A stretch of 64,000 nt of DNA from Aeromonas bivalvium (GCF_000819765.1 NZ_CDBT01000063.1:186001-250000), one strand, 5' to 3'. Counted from the first letter of the stretch, positions 8,361-17,678 are shown. The notes: generated from the letters alone by a model not told the origin. A program made the numbers and translations.

Positions 8361-8474
8361 CCCTGCGCGGGGGAGACCGGAGCCCCTCTGGATCACCCTT
8401 TGCCACAGACGAGTTTGTCGCAGCCCCGCTCAGCGAGTAAGATTCCCCCCAAACGTCAATTCGCAAGGCCCTCC

Positions 8475-10385
8475 ATGTCCACTCAATACAATGCGGATGC
8501 CATTGAGGTCCTCAATGGCCTCGAACCGGTGCGTCGCCGCCCCGGCATGTACACAGACACCACCCGGCCCAATCACCTCGGCCAGGAGGTCATCGACAAC
8601 AGCGTCGACGAGGCGCTGGCGGGTCACGCCCGCAATCTGGAGGTGATCCTGCACGAGGATCAGTCCCTCGAGGTGATCGACGACGGTCGCGGCATGCCGG
8701 TGGACATCCACCCGGAGGAAGGGGTCTCCGGCGTGGAGCTGATCCTCTGCAAGCTGCACGCGGGGGGCAAGTTCTCCAACAAGAACTACCAGTTCTCCGG
8801 CGGTCTGCACGGGGTGGGCATCTCTGTGGTGAACGCCCTGTCCGATCGGGTCGAGGTGACGGTGCGCCGGGACGGCCAGGTCTATGACATCGCCTTCGAG
8901 CGGGGCGACAAGGTACAGGAGCTCACCATCACCGGCACCTGCGGGCGCCGCAACACCGGCACCCGGGTGCGTTTCTGGCCGCAGGCGAGCTATTTCGACT
9001 CCCCGCGCTTCTCGGTCTCCAAGCTCGAGCACCTGCTCAAAGCCAAGGCCGTGCTCTGCCCCGGCCTCACCATCAAGTTCCTCGACAAGAACACAGGCAT
9101 CAAGCTTGAGTGGTGCTACGAAGACGGCCTCAAGGATTACCTCATCGATGCGGTCAAGCAGTTCACCTGCCTGCCGGAGCAGCCCTTCGTGGGCTCCTTC
9201 AGCTCCGAGCAATCGGCGGTGGACTGGGCCCTGTGCTGGTTGCCGGAAGGGGGCGAGTGCCTCGCCGAATCCTATGTGAACCTCATTCCCACGGCGCTCG
9301 GCGGCACCCACGTCAACGGCCTGCGTCAGGGCCTGCTCGACGCCATGCGCGAGTTCTGCGAGTTCCGCAACCTCTTGCCGCGCGGGGTCAAGCTCACTCC
9401 GGAAGATATCTGGGATCGCTGCGCCTACATCCTCTCCATCAAGATGCAGGACCCACAGTTTGCCGGCCAGACCAAGGAGCGACTGTCGTCCCGCCAGAGC
9501 TCGGCGTTTGTCTCCGGCGTGGTGAAGGATGCCTTCAGCCTTTACTTGAACAGCAACACCGAGCTGGCGGAGCAGATCGCCGAGATCTGCATCAGCAGTG
9601 CCCAGCGCCGGATGCGCGCCGCCAAGACGGTGGTGCGCAAGAAGATAACCCAGGGGCCGGCCCTGCCCGGCAAGCTCACCGACTGCGGCTGCGCCGACCC
9701 CATGCAAGGCGAATTGTTCCTGGTGGAGGGGGATTCCGCGGGGGGCAGCGCCAAGCAGGCGCGGGATCGCGAGTTCCAGGCCATCATGCCGCTTCGCGGC
9801 AAGATACTGAACACCTGGGAGGTGGAGGCCGGCCAGGTGCTCGCCTCCCAAGAGGTGCACGACATCTCGGTGGCCATCGGGCTCGATCCGGACTCCAGCG
9901 ATCTCAGCGGCCTGCGCTACGGCAAGGTGTGCATACTCGCGGATGCGGACTCGGACGGTCTGCACATCGCCACCCTGCTATGCGCCCTGTTCGTGAAGCA
10001 CTTCCGCACCCTGGTGGAGAAGGGCCACGTCTATGTGGCCATGCCGCCGCTCTACCGGATCGACATCGGCAAGGAGGTCTTCTATGCCCTCGACGAGGAC
10101 GAGAAGAACGGCGTGCTGCAACGGGTCGAGGCCGAGAAGAAGAAGGGCAAGGTGATGGTGACCCGATTCAAGGGGCTGGGCGAGATGAACCCCAAGCAGC
10201 TGCGGGAAACCACCATGGATCCCAACACCCGCCGCCTGGTGCAGCTCACCATGGGTTCGGAAGGGGGCGCAGAAGGGGAAGATGGTGACGAGACCCTGCA
10301 ACTGATGGACATGCTGCTGGCCAAGAAGCGCGCCGGTGATCGCCGTGAGTGGCTGGAAGAGAAGGGCAACCTCGCCATCATCTAA
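8475..10385 (+). CDS. parE: DNA topoisomerase IV subunit B
   Basis: ATPase/TOPRIM subunit of topoisomerase IV, which decatenates daughter chromosomes. 636 aa (E. coli 630) from ATG 8475 (MSTQYNADAIEVLNGLEPVR). GHKL ATPase motifs: DNSVDEALAG, DDGRGMPVD and GGLHGVGISVVNALS. TOPRIM motifs: LVEGDSAGGSAKQARDREF, PLRGKILN and DADSDGLHIATLL. The C-terminal GyrB-type tail has TRFKGLGEMNPKQLRETTMD. An upstream in-frame ATG at 8400 would add 25 non-conserved residues and is rejected. parC follows after 81 bases, so topoisomerase IV subunits are encoded together. Confidence 0.97.
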   Translation: MSTQYNADAIEVLNGLEPVRRRPGMYTDTTRPNHLGQEVIDNSVDEALAGHARNLEVILHEDQSLEVIDDGRGMPVDIHPEEGVSGVELILCKLHAGGKFSNKNYQFSGGLHGVGISVVNALSDRVEVTVRRDGQVYDIAFERGDKVQELTITGTCGRRNTGTRVRFWPQASYFDSPRFSVSKLEHLLKAKAVLCPGLTIKFLDKNTGIKLEWCYEDGLKDYLIDAVKQFTCLPEQPFVGSFSSEQSAVDWALCWLPEGGECLAESYVNLIPTALGGTHVNGLRQGLLDAMREFCEFRNLLPRGVKLTPEDIWDRCAYILSIKMQDPQFAGQTKERLSSRQSSAFVSGVVKDAFSLYLNSNTELAEQIAEICISSAQRRMRAAKTVVRKKITQGPALPGKLTDCGCADPMQGELFLVEGDSAGGSAKQARDREFQAIMPLRGKILNTWEVEAGQVLASQEVHDISVAIGLDPDSSDLSGLRYGKVCILADADSDGLHIATLLCALFVKHFRTLVEKGHVYVAMPPLYRIDIGKEVFYALDEDEKNGVLQRVEAEKKKGKVMVTRFKGLGEMNPKQLRETTMDPNTRRLVQLTMGSEGGAEGEDGDETLQLMDMLLAKKRAGDRREWLEEKGNLAII

Positions 10386-10466
10386 GCCATCGACTGGCCC
10401 GCGCGGGTCAGCAAGTATCAGCCGGAGTCGCCCAGGGGCGGCTCCCGAACCGAAAGAGAAAATCAC

Positions 10467-12761
10467 ATGAGTGATGCTATCGAGCTCAGTCTGGATGGGG
10501 TAGAGCGCCAGCCAATGCGCACCTTCACCGAGCAGGCTTACTTGAACTACTCCATGTACGTCATCATGGACCGGGCCCTGCCGCATATCGGCGACGGCCT
10601 CAAGCCCGTGCAGCGGCGCATCATCTACGCCATGAGCGAGCTGGGGTTGTCGGCGCTGTCCAAGCACAAGAAATCCGCCCGTACCGTGGGTGACGTGCTG
10701 GGTAAATATCACCCCCACGGCGACAGCGCCTGTTATGAAGCCATGGTGCTGATGGCCCAGCCCTTCTCCTACCGCTACCCGCTGGTGGACGGTCAGGGCA
10801 ACTGGGGTGCACCGGACGATCCCAAATCCTTCGCCGCCATGCGTTATACCGAGGCGCGTCTGTCGCGCTTCTCCGAGCTGCTGCTCTCCGAGCTCGGCCA
10901 GGGCACTGTGGAGTGGACGCCGAACTTCGACGGCACCATGAAGGAGCCCGTGGTGCTGCCCGCCCGCCTGCCGCATATCCTGCTCAACGGGGTGACCGGT
11001 ATCGCGGTGGGGATGGCGACCGATATCCCGCCTCACAACGCGCGGGAGGTAGCCCACGCCTGCGTGGCGCTCCTGGACAACCCCAATGCCGGTTTAAGCG
11101 ATTTGATGGCCCATGTGCAGGGGCCGGACTACCCGACCAACGCCGAGATCATCACGCCCCGCGACGACATCCGCAAAATCTACGAGACCGGCAAGGGCTC
11201 CATCAAGCAGCGGGCGGTCTGGAGCGAGGAGGATGGCGACATCGTCATCACGGCGCTGCCCCATCAGGCCTCGGGCGCCAAGATCATGGAGCAGATCGCC
11301 GCCCAGATGGTGGCCAAAAAGCTTCCCATGGTCACCGATCTTCGCGATGAATCGGACCACGAGAACCCGACCCGTCTGGTGATCATCCCCCGCTCCAACC
11401 GGGTGGACATGGAGGCGCTAATGGCCCACCTGTTCGCCACCACGGACTTGGAGAAGAACTACCGGGTCAACCTCAACATCCTGGGTCTGGACAACCGGCC
11501 CCAGGTCAAAGACCTCAAGACCATCCTCACCGAGTGGCTGAGCTTTCGCCGCGAGACGGTACGCCGCCGTCTGCAGTATCGTCTCGACAAGGTGCTGGCC
11601 CGCCTGCACATCCTCGAAGGCTTGCTCATCGCCTACCTCAACATCGACGAGGTGATCGAGATCATCCGCACCGAGGAGGAGCCGGGCCGGGTGATGATGG
11701 AGCGCTTCAACATCAGCGAGACCCAGGCCGAGGCGATCCTCGAGCTCAAACTGCGCCACCTGGCCAAGCTCGAAGAGTTCAAGCTGCGCGCCGAGCAGAA
11801 CGAACTGGCGGAAGAGCGCGACAAGCTGGAACTGATCCTGGGTTCCGAGCGCCGTCTCAGCACCTTGCTCAAGAAAGAGATCCTGGCGGATGCCGAGAAG
11901 TACGGCGACGATCGCCGCACTCCGCTGGTGGAGCGCGCCACCGCCGTGGCCCTGACCGAGAAGGAGCTCACCCCGAGCGAACCGGTCACCGTGATCCTCT
12001 CCGACAAGGGCTGGGTGCGCGCCGCCAAGGGCCACGATGTGGACGTGGCCGGCCTCTCCTACAAGGCGGGGGACGGCTATCTGGCTCACGCCTGTGGCCG
12101 CAGCAACCAGCAGGCGGTGTTCCTCTCCACCCTGGGCCGCACCTACGCACTCGAATCGCACACCCTGCCGTCGGCCCGCAGTCAGGGCGAGCCGCTCACC
12201 GGCCGCTTCGCGCTGGGGGCCGGTGAAGAGGTGCGCCATCTGGTGATGGGCAACGAAGGCGAGCCGTACCTGATCGCGAGCGATGCCGGCTACGGCTTCG
12301 TCTGCAAATATGACGACCTGATTGGCAAGAACAAGAACGGCAAGGCACTGCTCACCGTGCCGGAAGGGGGCATCGTGATGGCGCCCCAGAGGATAGGCGC
12401 GCCGGACACGGATCTCTGCATGGCCATCTCCAACGAGGGTCGCATGCTGCTGTTCCCGCTAAGCACTCTGCCGGTGCTCGGCAAGGGCAAGGGCAACAAG
12501 CTCATCAGCATTCCGTCGGCGCGGGTGAAGGCACGGGAGGAGTTTGTGGTGATGGCCGCCGTCATCCCGCAGGGCCAGTCGGTCACCCTGTTTGCCGGCA
12601 AGCGCAAGCTGACCCTGAAACCTTCAGATCTCGACTACTACCGCGGCGAGCGCGGCCGCCGTGGCGCCAAGCTGCCCCGAGGTTTGCAGCGCGTGGACAG
12701 GATCGAGATAGAACCCACAGCCGGTGCCGAGCCGGTAGCAGGGGAAAATCAGGAAGGGTAA
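10467..12761 (+). CDS. parC: DNA topoisomerase IV subunit A
   Basis: DNA-cleaving subunit of topoisomerase IV; 764 aa (E. coli 752). The N-terminal winged-helix/tower region shows [35 protein letters not shown] and [12 protein letters not shown], the last containing the catalytic tyrosine. The quinolone-determining positions read Ser (residue 87 here, equivalent to E. coli Ser80) and Glu (residue 91, equivalent to Glu84), that is the susceptible form. The C-terminal half contains the beta-pinwheel ([19 protein letters not shown] and similar repeats). ATG 10467 follows GAAAGAGAAA. A hairpin lies just after the stop codon. Confidence 0.97.
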   Translation: MSDAIELSLDGVERQPMRTFTEQAYLNYSMYVIMDRALPHIGDGLKPVQRRIIYAMSELGLSALSKHKKSARTVGDVLGKYHPHGDSACYEAMVLMAQPFSYRYPLVDGQGNWGAPDDPKSFAAMRYTEARLSRFSELLLSELGQGTVEWTPNFDGTMKEPVVLPARLPHILLNGVTGIAVGMATDIPPHNAREVAHACVALLDNPNAGLSDLMAHVQGPDYPTNAEIITPRDDIRKIYETGKGSIKQRAVWSEEDGDIVITALPHQASGAKIMEQIAAQMVAKKLPMVTDLRDESDHENPTRLVIIPRSNRVDMEALMAHLFATTDLEKNYRVNLNILGLDNRPQVKDLKTILTEWLSFRRETVRRRLQYRLDKVLARLHILEGLLIAYLNIDEVIEIIRTEEEPGRVMMERFNISETQAEAILELKLRHLAKLEEFKLRAEQNELAEERDKLELILGSERRLSTLLKKEILADAEKYGDDRRTPLVERATAVALTEKELTPSEPVTVILSDKGWVRAAKGHDVDVAGLSYKAGDGYLAHACGRSNQQAVFLSTLGRTYALESHTLPSARSQGEPLTGRFALGAGEEVRHLVMGNEGEPYLIASDAGYGFVCKYDDLIGKNKNGKALLTVPEGGIVMAPQRIGAPDTDLCMAISNEGRMLLFPLSTLPVLGKGKGNKLISIPSARVKAREEFVVMAAVIPQGQSVTLFAGKRKLTLKPSDLDYYRGERGRRGAKLPRGLQRVDRIEIEPTAGAEPVAGENQEG

Positions 12762-12769
12762 TTAATATT

Positions 12770-12791
12770 GAAGGGCGCGAAAGCGCCCTTC
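12770..12791 (+). terminator. Hairpin after parC
   Basis: GAAGGGCGC and GCGCCCTTC form a perfect 9-bp stem with loop GAAA, nine bases after the parC stop. The tract after it (ATCTAATTCTG) is only weakly T-rich, so termination may be partial. It also stands between parC and the 3' end of the convergent HEPN gene. Confidence 0.7.
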
Positions 12792-12809
12792 ATCTAATTC
12801 TGATATTGG

Positions 12810-14366
12810 CTAGCGATTAACAAGTATTTCTTTGACTCTCTCACCTGATGACTTGGGAAGTATGTCATGATCTGATATTAATTTTGTTATGCAGCGGATA
12901 CCAATGTCAATTACCTCACTTCTCAATGAGTCAATATTATCAGGAGTCATTAATTTGCTTTTTTTACCGTGAACAATATCACTGCGTAAAGCATACAGTT
13001 TACGTAGTCTCTGATAAAATTCATCTCTATCTGCAGGTTCTGCCAAATATTTTGCCATGCTAGCGGTGACTTTGAATGATGTTTCGAAAGCTTCACTGAA
13101 CATTCCTTCCCAAGCAATTATTGCATCCACAATCGCATCTTCAGGATGTGAACGTTCAAAAATCGCATTTTTTAGTCTTTGCAAAGGGATATTAATATGT
13201 TCTAAATTCACATCTGAAAATTGTTTAAACCAATTCTTAATTTGCTCTATGTTGTCTTTATTGACGGTAAGATATTTGCTGGGAGGAGTACTGCTAATCG
13301 AATAATTTCCTGGAATCAACAAAGGAAATCCACTTTCAGAGAAACCATGAGATATTCCTCTGTCCTCTCTTAAAGCGAAAGCTAAAGATAACTTTAGCGT
13401 ATCGATAATATGAGATGTTTTTTTATTGCAATGCTCACCTGTTGCGCACATCATGCGAGCATTCGTATCAATTAACCTAGCTTTTCTCTTTATCTCTAGA
13501 ACATGGCCTGAAATGTAGTGATGTTCACCATTGAAGTTCTGGGAGATCGTAGTTTGAGTGTGAGCACTTGGATTCGATATCGAGTCAAACTGCCGTATAT
13601 AAACATTTTCATTAAATTTAATATCAGTAAATCCATCAAAGCTCATGCCTCTGATGCCAATGAAAGATGAATATTCAATTTCTTTATTACTAGCTAATTT
13701 TCTCAGTGAGTTTAAATTGACGTGTATTTCATTAAATACATCTGACAATGAATATGCCATTCTGTTACAGGCATTTTGAAATGATCGGGCGATCAATGTA
13801 TTGAATGACGCATATACCGATGTTAAAAATTCAGTCCCGTTTTCCAATCGAATGGAGAAGGAATAATTAAAACCATCTCCTCCATTGGTTATTTCATTAA
13901 GAACGTCATTTTTAACTAAGGACATGAACTTTATTGCATCAGCATGATTCGTATTCATATACATGCCGAAATCATGACTTCCCCGTGAATGTCTTAACAT
14001 CAAAATAGGGTATTCAGACAAACATGATTTTACGAGCAATGACAGTATTGGGTCATCTGTTTGGTATTGTGGATAGCTACCACCACAGTGTTTTCTTAAA
14101 AAATTAAAAATATTGCTACCGTCTATCTCTAATGATGAAATTGAAAGGGATATGCTATCGCCTATTACGCCTTCAATGGCTTGCTTAACTCTGATTTCTT
14201 CGATTTTTTTTGCAATAAAGCTAACTGCTTCATTCTGTTTGTCTGATAGTGATGTTGCAATCTTATCCAATTCTTCAAGTTGTCCAGAGTCAATGCCAAG
14301 GCTATAGGTTAACAATCTTGGGCCAATGTAACTTGCTATTAGTCTTAGCTTGTTATTAATGTCCAT
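12810..14366 (-). CDS. AT-rich protein with C-terminal ApeA-like HEPN domain
   Basis: 518-aa protein of no recognised specific family, strikingly AT-rich in base and codon use against its GC-rich surroundings, a sign of recent transfer. The C-terminal 130 residues look like an ApeA-type HEPN domain: AIIAWEGMFSEAFETSFKVT, a helical stretch, then LYALRSDIVHGKKS, containing R-x4-H at Arg461/His466, the HEPN ribonuclease signature. The N-terminus (IASYIGPRLLTYSLGIDSGQ) weakly resembles an HTH/antitoxin-like helical domain; the middle has no motif I know. It is encoded alone, convergent to parC, and followed upstream by dispersed palindromic repeats. HEPN proteins with this architecture often serve phage defence; that role here is inference. 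Confidence 0.6.
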   Translation of the reverse strand: MDINNKLRLIASYIGPRLLTYSLGIDSGQLEELDKIATSLSDKQNEAVSFIAKKIEEIRVKQAIEGVIGDSISLSISSLEIDGSNIFNFLRKHCGGSYPQYQTDDPILSLLVKSCLSEYPILMLRHSRGSHDFGMYMNTNHADAIKFMSLVKNDVLNEITNGGDGFNYSFSIRLENGTEFLTSVYASFNTLIARSFQNACNRMAYSLSDVFNEIHVNLNSLRKLASNKEIEYSSFIGIRGMSFDGFTDIKFNENVYIRQFDSISNPSAHTQTTISQNFNGEHHYISGHVLEIKRKARLIDTNARMMCATGEHCNKKTSHIIDTLKLSLAFALREDRGISHGFSESGFPLLIPGNYSISSTPPSKYLTVNKDNIEQIKNWFKQFSDVNLEHINIPLQRLKNAIFERSHPEDAIVDAIIAWEGMFSEAFETSFKVTASMAKYLAEPADRDEFYQRLRKLYALRSDIVHGKKSKLMTPDNIDSLRSEVIDIGIRCITKLISDHDILPKSSGERVKEILVNR

Positions 14367-14555
14367 ATATCTTCCATATAAAATAGAGTAATTGTTAGAT
14401 TTTGTTCTTAATTTGATTGGGTTGTATGTTATCAGAATTAGATTGAGTATTACCGTATTCCAAGACTATTTTTTCTGTAGGCTTGATAAGTGAAGCGTAA
14501 TCAGACGATCGTGAAAGCCTATTGCCTCAATGTGGTCGGTAATTTAATTTTGCGG

Positions 14556-14709
14556 CCCCCTCATCCCCAGCCCTTCTCCACCTGCTTTATGGCAAACAGT
14601 GGGAGAAGGGAGCCCAGATCGCAGCGATTTTGGAATGGCGTGACAGCTACGGCACAGGTTGGCAGGCACTTGTTCCCTCTCCCTTTGGGAGAGGGCTAGG
14701 GTGAAGGGA
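14556..14709. repeat. MITE-like dispersed palindromic element
   Basis: The ends are imperfect inverted repeats (left CCCTCATCCCCAGCCC..., right GGGCTAGGGTGAAGGG), and inner pairs CCCTTCTCCAC/GTGGGAGAAGGG and CCCTCTCCC/GGGAGAGGG add secondary structure. This composition is typical of small non-coding repeats scattered in gammaproteobacterial genomes. Open frames across it are not credible genes. Confidence 0.6.
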
Positions 14710-14715
14710 GGTAAC

Positions 14716-14865
14716 CGTAGGGTGCAATGAAATTGCACCGCTATTGAATCCGCGAGGTTGCCGGTGCAATGCGCTTCGCTTATTGCACCCTACGTCCTTT
14801 CTCTTTTGCCTGCTCGCGACCGGATAACCGGTGCGGCCGATTACGCTTCGCTAATCGACCCTACT
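14716..14865. repeat. Nested palindromic repeats of the GGGTGCAAT / ATTGCACCC type
   Basis: CGTAGGGTGCAAT (14716-14728) pairs with ATTGCACCCTACG (14782-14794); between them are further ATTGCACCG and CGGTGCAAT copies. A related unit, GCGGCCGATTACGCTTCGCT followed by AATCGACCCTAC, follows at 14833-14864. All share the core GC(G/T)CTTCGCT. This motif family is widespread as an intergenic repeat in Gammaproteobacteria. The region from 14367 to 15030 is otherwise empty of credible genes. Confidence 0.6.
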
Positions 14866-15032
14866 TGCCTCTGTTTTATTTAAGGCTCTGTTGCTGGTCG
14901 ATGGCTTCTGCTGTGGTGGCCTGCTCTCCCCTTTGCCAATTGCCACAGGTCAAGGATTTGGCCGATTAGGCCCCGCAAGTTGCCTCTGCTCGCTAACCTT
15001 GTAGGGAGCAGCACAGTGCCAGGAGGCCAGAG

Positions 15033-15245
15033 ATGCATACGGAGCAAGCCATCGGACTGATCGAGGCCCACGGGGTCTTTCACGGGGATCATTACAGCTT
15101 CAACAGCGACGAGTTCGTGCAGTGGTGTCGGGAGGATGCCCACCAGACCCTCAGCCTGGAGCAGGCCAATCACGATCTTGCCCCCTTCTGCATCCGGGTC
15201 GGGTACGCCGAGCCGGTCCGGTTGTGGCGTTACTATCTCACTTGA
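15033..15245 (+). CDS. Small hypothetical protein (70 aa)
   Basis: MHTEQAIGLIEAHGVFHGDH... RVGYAEPVRLWRYYLT. No recognised domain and no signal peptide or membrane segment. It is accepted because AGGAGG stands at ideal distance from ATG 15033, codon use fits the chromosome, and the composition is protein-like. Two Cys (CREDAHQ, FCIRVG) and several His/Trp residues are the only notable features. It is isolated, with a long inverted repeat six bases after its stop codon and a terminator about 110 bases downstream. Function unknown. Confidence 0.6.
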   Translation: MHTEQAIGLIEAHGVFHGDHYSFNSDEFVQWCREDAHQTLSLEQANHDLAPFCIRVGYAEPVRLWRYYLT

Positions 15246-15250
15246 TGCCC

Positions 15251-15302
15251 ACCTGATGCAGGCAAAGGCGAGACAAGGGCTTCGTCTTTGCCTGCATCAG
15301 GT
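15251..15302. repeat. 17-bp perfect inverted repeat
   Basis: ACCTGATGCAGGCAAAG (15251-15267) and CTTTGCCTGCATCAGGT (15286-15302) are perfect inverted copies separated by 18 bases. There is no T-run after the second arm, so this is not a standard terminator; it could form a strong RNA stem at the 3' end of the small gene's transcript or be a protein-binding or recombination site. Confidence 0.75.
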
Positions 15303-15354
15303 GTCCCGATACCAGCGCCAGCTGAAGCGAGTGTGAGGTTGCCGAGCGGATAGC

Positions 15355-15385
15355 AGAAGGCCCCATTCTCCGGGGCCTTCTTTAT
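15355..15385 (+). terminator. Rho-independent terminator
   Basis: AGAAGGCCCC and GGGGCCTTCT form a 10-bp stem followed by TTATTA. It ends the transcript of the small gene at 15033-15245 and may work in both directions against the convergent gene that ends at 15404. Confidence 0.75.
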
Positions 15386-15403
15386 TACATGCGGGTATAG
15401 AGC

Positions 15404-16135
15404 TTAAAGAGACTGCAATGCAATGGTCGCATTCTGGGAGTTCTGCTGGCTGTCAGCGTCCATCCAGACCCACTGCGAACCGTCCCCTTGCAGGTTTTCG
15501 GTAATGCTCTGGATCTGAGATGTGCTGATCATCACAGCACCGCTTTCACTGGCGGTCGGCCCCATCTTGGTGATCTGGCCTTTGAGCAGGCCATTGGAGG
15601 TTTCATTGACGACAAATACGGTCGCCTTGTCCTGCCGGAACTGGCACGAAATGAACTGGGTGATGGTGCTGGCGATGGTCAGATTCATCCATTTTGACGG
15701 GGGCACCGCATAGTAGCGGGTGTATTTGTTGAACGGCACCGGGTCACCGTTGGCCTGCAACGGCTGGTTGTTCAGGCCGCTGGTATTGGTCGGCATGCTG
15801 ACGCTGCCCAGCCAGAGGTCCACTTGCGCTATGCCGCCGTTGCTGGGCAGAGAGACAGAAATGGTTTGAGTGTCACTGCCGGACACGAAACCCATGGATG
15901 CCAGGCCGGCGTTGGCCGTCGTACCCGGCACAGTGATCTGGCAGGGAGGCTGGCTGTTGCTCCAGACCACGTTTACCACGGCATTGTTGTCATTCTGGGC
16001 CGAGTTGTAGATGAAGATCCCATACAGCTGATCGGGGCGCAGGACTGTACAGGTTGCAGTGTCACCGGCTTTGAGGGTGATCCGTTGTCCGCCGTTCCAG
16101 TTGAGCTGGGATGCTGCAATAGCGATGCTTTCCAT
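15404..16135 (-). CDS. Hypothetical beta-rich protein (243 aa)
   Basis: Not a family I recognise. The start is set at the ATG of MESIAIAASQLNWNGGQR, preceded by AAGGAAAAGGAAA; the frame stays open 66 bases further upstream without a ribosome site. No signal peptide or membrane helix. The sequence is rich in Thr, Ser, Asn and Gln with regular short beta-like segments (QRITLKAGDTATCTVL, QTISVSLPSNGG, AQVDLWLGSVSM, KATVFVVNETSNGLLKGQ), suggesting a beta-sandwich repeated about three times. Such composition occurs in secreted lectin-like, tail-fibre and toxin-associated proteins, but nothing specific supports one of these. Convergent with the small gene at 15033 and flanked upstream by more than 500 empty bases. 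Confidence 0.65.
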   Translation of the reverse strand: MESIAIAASQLNWNGGQRITLKAGDTATCTVLRPDQLYGIFIYNSAQNDNNAVVNVVWSNSQPPCQITVPGTTANAGLASMGFVSGSDTQTISVSLPSNGGIAQVDLWLGSVSMPTNTSGLNNQPLQANGDPVPFNKYTRYYAVPPSKWMNLTIASTITQFISCQFRQDKATVFVVNETSNGLLKGQITKMGPTASESGAVMISTSQIQSITENLQGDGSQWVWMDADSQQNSQNATIALQSL

Positions 16136-16687
16136 GGTATTTCCTTTTCCTTGATGAAATGTAAGGGATACCGCGTAGCTACCTCTCGACTTCCGCTCCA
16201 CGTGGATGGGAGACTAGTGCTGGGTTTCAAATGGATCAAGGTGTCGGGGTAATTTAAATGATTAAATTATCATTACAGGCCTGTGCCGGGGGAAAGAGTG
16301 ACTTGTCTCAAGGGGAGCTAAAGCTTTTGAGTTCATTATTAAACAGCCTGTTACATGAGGCTCTCGGTGTGGCGGCGCGCTTCAGGAGAGCCGGGTCATT
16401 GGGGGAGGGAATAGCTCTCTATCCCACTGTAAGGATACCTTTACGAGCCTGCCATCTCTTCATATGAATCAGGTATGACGCGGCTTTCAGGGGATGTCGC
16501 CGGTGCTGATCTGCCAATGGCTATGGGATAGTGGAACCCCCATCTTTTCCCGCCATCCTCATCGCCGCGGCGCTTGCGGTGCAGCCGATCAGGGTTCGCA
16601 AATCGGCCCTGCTTGATTCAACCCTCTGCCTTGTTGCTGCTGTGGGGGAATGGGGGGCAATAAACGGGAGGCTCACCAGTTCCTGGG
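16136..16687. other. Gene-poor stretch
   Basis: No credible coding sequence was found on either strand. The part near 16136-16350 is locally AT-rich and probably holds the promoter and leader of the minus-strand gene before it. A 69-codon frame at 16258-16467 lacks a ribosome site and ends in low-similarity sequence, so it is not called. Confidence 0.5.
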
Positions 16688-17485
16688 TCAGATTCCTGCG
16701 TGACCGCCAGGCAGGACCACCATGAGGGTAAACAGCAGCCAGTCGTTGATGATGTGCGCGCCGGTCGATACCCAGATGTTTTTGGTGATGATGTAGCCAC
16801 TGAGCAGCACGATGCGGGCCGTGCCGATCACCAGAAAACATTGCAGAAAATTCCAGTCATAAGTGGGCAGGTGCATGGCTCCGAAGATAAGGGCAGTCGA
16901 TAGCCAGGCGATGATGATGGCGGACTTGCGCGTCAGGCCGAGCTTTGTGTGACAACACCAGAGGATGGCCAGAAAAGGCAGGATGGATACCACCTCCTCG
17001 CCAAAGAGTTGAGGGATGGTTTTGAGATAAAAGAGGATGCGCGCCGCATTGGAGGCCTCTGCCAGCATGGCGTTGACCGGGTTGGCGCTCATCTTGAAGA
17101 GGTGCTGCAGCAACAGGGCAACGGCGACCGAAACCAGAATGTTGACGCCGGCGATCGCCAGCATCAAGAGGAAATCCCGTCCCGTCGGCGTTCGAAACAG
17201 GGCTCGCCATGCCTTCCCCGTCACCATGGCGAGCACGGCCAGGGGGATGAGAGGGAACAGGATGGCGGGGACAAAGCCGCCCGCCGTGGTGTTATAAAAT
17301 GCAAGGTGCGCCGTCAGCACGGCGAAACCTAGCACCACCCCCAGCAGGATCAGCCCCCAGCTGCGGCCAGACAAGGCAGTTTGGGACTGGCGATAAAAGG
17401 GGAAGTCTCCGGCACTTCTACGCTCGAAAAAAAAGCCATTGCCGTCGCTTAATCCCGGCATTGCTGCAGACTGGTGCTCACCCAT
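16688..17485 (-). CDS. CPBP/CAAX-type intramembrane metalloprotease-like protein
   Basis: 265-aa polytopic membrane protein of the CPBP (Abi/CAAX protease) family. About eight hydrophobic helices are visible (LILLGVVLGFAVLTAHLAF, FLLMLAIAGVNILVSVAVAL, AIIIAWLSTALIFGAM and others). Family motifs: LFGEEVVSILP (the EE pair, but without the usual Arg six positions on), FGAMHLPTYDWN (F-x3-H) and GAHIINDWL (H-x3-D/N). The ATG at 17485 is preferred because GAGGG lies five bases upstream; the longer frame begins with TTG. Bacterial relatives act in prenyl-peptide processing, bacteriocin immunity or anchor cleavage. No bacteriocin-like neighbour is seen, so its substrate is unknown. Confidence 0.75.
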   Translation of the reverse strand: MGEHQSAAMPGLSDGNGFFFERRSAGDFPFYRQSQTALSGRSWGLILLGVVLGFAVLTAHLAFYNTTAGGFVPAILFPLIPLAVLAMVTGKAWRALFRTPTGRDFLLMLAIAGVNILVSVAVALLLQHLFKMSANPVNAMLAEASNAARILFYLKTIPQLFGEEVVSILPFLAILWCCHTKLGLTRKSAIIIAWLSTALIFGAMHLPTYDWNFLQCFLVIGTARIVLLSGYIITKNIWVSTGAHIINDWLLFTLMVVLPGGHAGI

Positions 17486-17678
17486 GCTGACCCTCGATAG
17501 TTCATTCAGCTGGCATGGAGACAACCCTACACCAAGTGGGGCACCTGGGTAGCCACGCCAGCCTCTTTATTTAAAGGCCATCCATCTAGCCGTTATCTCG
17601 GCGCACCCCCCTTCTTGGCCGCCGTATCATTCAGCCTCTGGCACAGCCCCACCGACTTCCCCCGGGTTGCCGGTGCCA

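Noticed and set aside
6339-8396. 685-residue open frame opposite the FUSC transporter gene
   Set aside because: Low-complexity Glu/Gln/His-rich antisense translation typical of codon-bias shadows.
14490-14699. 69-codon frame in the region upstream of the HEPN gene
   Set aside because: Lies across a MITE-like palindromic repeat; the translation reflects the repeat.
16258-16467. 69-codon frame MIKLSLQACAGGKSDLSQGE...
   Set aside because: First half looks protein-like, but there is no ribosome site and the second half has no plausible composition.
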